In this document: in pieces, positions 60,626 through 64,000 of the stretch
Position numbering within the stretch: position 1 is the stretch's first letter
How the letters are laid out: every line of letters starts with the position of its first letter
Source: Scatophagus argus
Taxonomy: Eukaryota > Chordata > Actinopteri > Scatophagidae
Length of the DNA: 64,000 nt
Assembly: GCF_020382885.2 (NCBI RefSeq)
Contig: NC_058513.1
Location: 3,115,408 to 3,179,407, forward strand
Direction of reading: 5' to 3'
Position numbers and translations under genes: made by a program
The notes under the pieces: model-generated
The model's database searches: none
Told to the model about the DNA's origin: nothing
The model's input: only the letters and a program-made list of their open reading frames with translations

Positions 60626-60995
60626 GAAGAAGAAGAAGAAGAAGAAGAAGAAGCTTCACGATATTTGACTTTGTGTTACCTCTCCGTGTCTTTTGCCCTT
60701 CTCGTACTGTCCCCGGTAAATGTCTCCGTTGGGCAGGACAGCTTTACCAACTCCGTGTCTCTCCCCTGCTTCATTTCTGTCCCCTTCATATTCCTGCGCC
60801 AAACAAACCAACAGGATAATTTGTTTCCAACGACAGAGAAGGTAACGCAGACAGCATACCTGAGCTGCTAGCTAACGCTGACGTTACAACACAAACCGAG
60901 CATCTACTCTACTGTATGCTAACGGGCTAATTATATTATCTCACCCCGAGTTTACTGCGTTCATCATCAAACTCATCAGACTCTACATCTGACAT
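57780..60995 (-). CDS. rsph1: radial spoke head 1 homolog, MORN-repeat protein (8 exons)
   Basis: RSPH1 is part of the radial spoke head of motile cilia and sperm flagella. Exons in transcript order are 60995-60945, 60793-60680, 60478-60373, 60218-60128, 59851-59716, 58900-58829, 58191-58083 and 57826-57780; 726 nt, giving 241 aa plus stop. After an acidic head ([17 protein letters not shown]) come at least six 23-residue MORN repeats (residues about 19-156) of the form YEG.w..g.rHGqGtyy.pdG, then [17 protein letters not shown], and [17 protein letters not shown], a region shared with mammalian RSPH1. The protein is shorter than the human one (309 aa): the long acidic tail is reduced to [15 protein letters not shown]. 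An AATAAA on the minus strand (57709-57714) lies about 65 bp after the stop. An X-box-like RFX site lies 112 bp upstream of the ATG. Alternative: another MORN protein, but the head, order and post-MORN segment fit RSPH1. Confidence 0.92.
58083..58191 (-). CDS. rsph1: rsph1 exon 7
   Basis: Encodes [20 protein letters not shown] then [16 protein letters not shown]. WxxxxITxLxLW is shared with mammalian RSPH1. Acceptor TTTGTAG, donor GTGAAC. Confidence 0.9.
58192..58828 (-). other. rsph1: rsph1 intron 6
   Basis: 0.64 kb; nothing recognisable. The next intron (58901-59715) carries copy 1 of the 165-bp duplication. Confidence 0.6.
58829..58900 (-). CDS. rsph1: rsph1 exon 6
   Basis: Twenty-four codons: [20 protein letters not shown] then QAEQ, the conserved end of the MORN region in RSPH1. 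Phase 0/0 between TTTGCAG and GTAATT. Confidence 0.94.
59297..59461 (+). repeat. 165-bp duplicated segment, copy 1 (rsph1 intron 5)
   Basis: Identical at 163 of 165 positions by eye to 61244-61408. Begins ACAAATGTATTGGCTGTTAG and ends ATTTAATGCAAAAGCAAA. It has no terminal inverted repeats or poly-A tail that I can see. Confidence 0.92.
59716..59851 (-). CDS. rsph1: rsph1 exon 5, MORN 5-6
   Basis: Encodes (R)[19 protein letters not shown] then [20 protein letters not shown] and NFVNNY. The acceptor CCCCCAG abuts a GATA microsatellite and a LINE-like tail. Confidence 0.93.
59857..59922 (+). mobile_element. (GATA/GATG)n microsatellite with retroelement tail
   Basis: A (GATA/GATG)n run leads into ACTTTATTGATCCCGAGGGA then AATTCAAG, a well-known fish retroelement end with its microsatellite. 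It starts only 8 bp from the acceptor side of rsph1 exon 5. Confidence 0.6.
60128..60218 (-). CDS. rsph1: rsph1 exon 4, MORN 4-5
   Basis: Encodes (G)[19 protein letters not shown] then [10 protein letters not shown] and a split Arg. Acceptor TGTGTCAG, donor GTAAAT. Confidence 0.94.
60373..60478 (-). CDS. rsph1: rsph1 exon 3, MORN 2-4
   Basis: Encodes [20 protein letters not shown] then [15 protein letters not shown] plus a split Gly. Acceptor TTATAG, donor GTACAG. Confidence 0.95.
60581..60653 (+). repeat. (GAA)n triplet repeat in rsph1 intron 2
   Basis: About 24 GAA units with one GTA interruption. It fills more than a third of a 201-bp intron. On the coding strand it is a (TTC)n pyrimidine tract. 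The 109-codon glutamate-rich reading frame over it is an artefact of the repeat. Confidence 0.95.
60680..60793 (-). CDS. rsph1: rsph1 exon 2, MORN 1-2
   Basis: Encodes [20 protein letters not shown] then [18 protein letters not shown]. Phase 0/0. A (TTC)n run follows the donor within about 30 bp on the coding strand. Confidence 0.95.
60945..60995 (-). CDS. rsph1: rsph1 coding exon 1
   Basis: Seventeen codons: [17 protein letters not shown], ending GGG|GTGAGA in phase 0. The start ATG is the only one in this exon. Confidence 0.9.
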
Positions 60996-61106
60996 TGTTA
61001 TGTGTCTTTTTCTGAGACTGGATGATGTTAAATTCTGGTTTGAAAATCAGTGGTAAAAACTGGAGAGTGATCCGCCACCTCAACAAGTGTGTGTCACTAA
61101 TTTACC

Positions 61107-61120
61107 GTTGCCATGACAAC
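61107..61120. promoter_or_regulatory. RFX X-box-like site upstream of rsph1
   Basis: GTTGCCATGACAAC is one base away from the perfect RFX palindrome GTTGCCATGGCAAC. It sits 112 bp upstream of the rsph1 ATG. RFX factors bind X-boxes in promoters of ciliary genes, so the position and target are apt. Function is inferred. Confidence 0.7.
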
Positions 61121-61243
61121 AGTCACGAACACGTGACCAAGAGTTCGCTTACATATACTGTTGGCTACGCAGGGTTTGTTGGTTGCTGGTTGTGAACACG
61201 CCATTCAAAGATGTAATGTCATTCCAAGGTCTTAAAAATATTG

Positions 61244-61408
61244 ACAAATATATTGGCTGTTAGGTCAATTCTTTTGGAAGGAAAAGATTGCAGCAAAGCT
61301 ACTGGCGTGCTTTATTAAATATTAGTTTACTTGAGGATTTACAACCACTCTGATCATCAGACTGCTCATGTTTCTTACCCAGCTGGATTTATTTAATGCA
61401 AAAGCAAA
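61244..61408 (+). repeat. 165-bp duplicated segment, copy 2 (upstream of rsph1)
   Basis: Direct copy of 59297-59461 with two substitutions, 1947 bp away and 249 bp upstream of the rsph1 ATG. Confidence 0.92.
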
Positions 61409-61556
61409 TTCATCGGGAATTTGGTGCCCCATCACATGCAGATGGTGCCCTTTTAACTATTTTTTATTCTTTCTTTCTTTAGCTGAGTACAGCTCTCTCC
61501 ATGTAATGCATATAATATTATCTTCACGCAACATAACAGCCTGTGGTCTCTCCGGA

Positions 61557-61575
61557 TGGACGCCAGAGGGCGCTG
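61557..61575 (+). promoter_or_regulatory. CTCF-like motif
   Basis: The sequence TGGACGCCAGAGGGCGCTG agrees with the CTCF core consensus at 11 of 13 positions. It lies about 560 bp upstream of rsph1, at the edge of the gene cluster. Occupancy is unknown. Confidence 0.35.
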
Positions 61576-62857
61576 TGGTCTACCTTTTTATTGGCAAGGA
61601 AAATGACATTTTCTTGTCATACTTCTTAAACCTGGCTGCAGTATTTGACAGATTTCTTCCTAAGATTTAAGTTCTGTTTTGTTCTTCTAACTTTAGTTAA
61701 GCCGTTACATACCTAAGATTGTCCAGTATCCATGAGAAAGTGACAATATGCATGGCTGGAAATAAATCTAGACTTATGTGTTAATTCCATAAACAGCAAT
61801 ATCTAAAATTAAGCTACATATTACATGAACCTGTTCAATATATCAAGGTGTATTGCTCATGCATATGTATTACTGCTTCCAGGTCAGGGAGGAGCAATTG
61901 TTTACAGCTGTCCATTAAATGATCTCAAAGTGCATGTGTGACAGATAATGGACTGCGTGACCTCTGCTTAGCAGCCCTTTATTTAGACAACTTGAACTTG
62001 ACTTGACATTAACTCATAAGCCATGAGATTCTGCCATCTGTTGCATTAAAGATTAAAATGAACTCTGGTCGCAATTCATTGCATTCACGTTGGCTTTCTG
62101 AGGAGGCCATGTTCAAAATGTCTGAAGCAATTATTCAGTCGATAGAAACACACATGCGGGTTAAAAAAGGCAAATGAAAGGCAGTTTGTGGCTGCCGTGA
62201 TAATCCACATTGCATCATTGTCATCATGTGTCACTGTCCCTTTGAAGAATGTGCCTAAGAATATCTCATTCCTGGTTAATTCCCTAAAGTAGCTCATCTT
62301 TAAGATGGAGGCAGAGTAAGCCTTAGGTTCATTGGCTGCTTGTTCATGATTTAGCACCTTTCTTGTCAGTTTACAGCCATTTAATCTCCCTCTCATGACA
62401 TGAGAATTAGAAATGAGTGAGATGACAGTTTGAAGACTTTACTTCACTCAACAGTTGTTTACTCATTTTGACCTGTTTTTGACCTGTTGGCTTCTTTCTG
62501 TATGTAGACACATTTTTGCCAATGTCACCAAGAACACCAAGAACAGAGAGCATTTGGTTGTGAAATATACTTATTAACATACTTATTTACTAGTTATCAG
62601 ATTATCAATATCATACTCGTTTCTTTGTGCTAAATACTGAGCTGGAGCCACAATGTCATTAGTAGAAACAGCTATCTTGACTCCAAAATAATGCCTACCA
62701 AAAGTTTATTAATTATCGAGTACAGTTTTGTGTTTAATATGTACACAAACAGAAATGTGAGAGTTACAATTTGTATTCATACAACATCTTCATTAGTGTC
62801 AAAGGAGTTGGTGTATTTTTAACTTCTACACTATACCATAATACAATACCCATACTC

Positions 62858-62910
62858 TTTATGCTAAGCTAGGCTGACCATTTCCTGGCTCCAACTTTAC
62901 ACTTAAAGGT
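62858..62910 (-). repeat. fragment of the same teleost repeat as 8.9 kb
   Basis: On the minus strand it reads GGAGCCAGGAAATGGTCAGC then CTAGCTTAGCATA, similar to 8920-8985. Confidence 0.45.
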
Positions 62911-64000
62911 TAGTACAAATAGTGTACTTTGAATTCAAGTGTCTAAAAATGAAGACACGTTTGTCAGGTTTTTGTTGAGTTTTGTGCTTACATTATCACA
63001 AATGTTTCCAACAATGTTAAAACACAGAGAACTCTTTTATTCAAGGTAACAGTGCACTTCCTTTGGCCACCTGTTGCCACAACTTCACAAAGAAACATCA
63101 GATGATACATCAGAGGGAGGAAGTGAGGAAGGAAGGTGAATATGAGTAACAGTAGGATGAATAAAACATTTAAACACTGCGTTGTCTGTGAACATCTCTG
63201 CCTTAGTCACTTCACATAGATTTTTATTGGCCATAGTGGTTTGTTTAAAAAAATGAAATCAAACTACATCTTTTGTTTTCTCTTGATTGAGAATCCCCTA
63301 AAATACTTCCTGTGTGCTCAATGCTCAGGCATCAGAACAATAACAATCTTCTCAGCTCACTCCTGGAAAGAAAGCCTGAAACTCTGAAAACAAACTATTT
63401 CTTTAAAATAATGACATGAGTATTTTTCTTTAAAATAATGGCTCATTATTTTCCTTGCTGTCCTGTAGCGTCCCTCTTTGGGAGATGATGGTAGGAGAAA
63501 GTAAAGGACTAAATCTTTGACAGAACCATTAGCCCGCTGTAATCTCTAAAGCCTTCCCAGGAGGATCTTAGGGGAATTTCTATTGAGGGATTCATCAGCT
63601 ATGCCTTTATTTATAAGCCTCTCATAGCAGTCACAGGGGTCATGCATGGATTTTGTGTAATATCTGAAAAGTGTTTTAACAATTTGACGTATGACACAAA
63701 AAACATGAGCCAGCATCATGTTCATGTCAAAAATATCACACACACTTTACATTTTTTAGTAAAGCTTTAATTGGAGTAGTCAGTTTCTTTCTGACAAGCT
63801 CGAGTCGGGAGGTTAGCCAAACCTAGCAAAAAGTTAAAAGAAAACAACAACAACAACAAAAAGTTTCCAACACGTATAAGCTCACTTATTATTATGCATT
63901 TCATTTGCCTAAATCTGTAAAAATGACATGTTGAAGTGACTTTGTATCGTCTATGATCTTCTTGTCTCACTCTCGTAAGGATCTAATCTAAATAAGCGTG

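Larger units (their letters stand above)
60996..64000. other. region upstream of rsph1, no gene seen
   Basis: Holds the rsph1 5' UTR and X-box, copy 2 of the 165-bp segment, the CTCF-like motif and an old repeat fragment near 62.88 kb. The remainder is AT-rich and shows no exon that I can support. Confidence 0.6.

Noticed and set aside
60542..60871. Open frame of 109 codons with a poly-glutamate run
   Set aside because: The run is the GAA microsatellite, and the frame overlaps rsph1 exon 2 on the opposite strand.
1..64000. CRISPR arrays, tRNA or rRNA genes, integrated virus or phage genes
   Set aside because: None seen on either strand; repeats present are eukaryotic microsatellites and transposon relics.

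Overview
This is vertebrate genomic DNA, almost certainly from a ray-finned (perciform-like) teleost. The genes are split into short exons with GT-AG introns, protein coding is only about 10 percent of the window, and introns and spacers are AT-rich with (CA)n, (GATA)n and (GAA)n microsatellites. Fish-type repeats are present: a Tc1 relic, a hAT MITE, and LINE 3' tails. There is no prokaryotic, viral or plasmid content.

Layout. 1-12272 is non-coding upstream sequence carrying old repeats. 12273-35053 (+) is myocd (myocardin), for which 13 coding exons were assembled; they join in frame to 1005 codons plus stop. 35054 to about 37.65 kb is its probable 3' UTR. 41680-52300 (-) is map2k4 (MKK4), with 11 constitutive coding exons (398 aa) plus a 33-nt in-frame microexon; myocd and map2k4 are tail to tail. 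54369-56839 (-) is adprm (ADP-ribose/CDP-alcohol diphosphatase), 3 exons and 340 aa. 57780-60995 (-) is rsph1 (radial spoke head component with MORN repeats), 8 exons and 241 aa. 61-64 kb holds no gene that I can recognise. Exon boundaries were placed by eye from conserved protein sequence, splice sites and phase; each full set of exons sums to a multiple of three and ends at a stop.

The genes do not form an operon-like system. Myocardin is an SRF coactivator of heart and smooth-muscle genes. MKK4 is a cytoplasmic MAP2K that activates JNK and p38. ADPRM is a metal-dependent phosphohydrolase. RSPH1 belongs to the axoneme of motile cilia. Adjacency of MYOCD and MAP2K4 is also seen in mammals; the adprm and rsph1 neighbours look like a fish arrangement.

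The points most worth a second look are these: no exon for the second RPEL motif of myocd could be found although phases allow direct joining; a perfect 50-bp alternating purine/pyrimidine palindrome in myocd intron 1; a nearly identical 165-bp segment present twice around rsph1; a long GAA tract inside a 201-bp rsph1 intron; an RFX X-box-like site before rsph1; two identical perfect CArG boxes upstream of myocd; and the conserved-looking map2k4 microexon. No novel biological system is evident.
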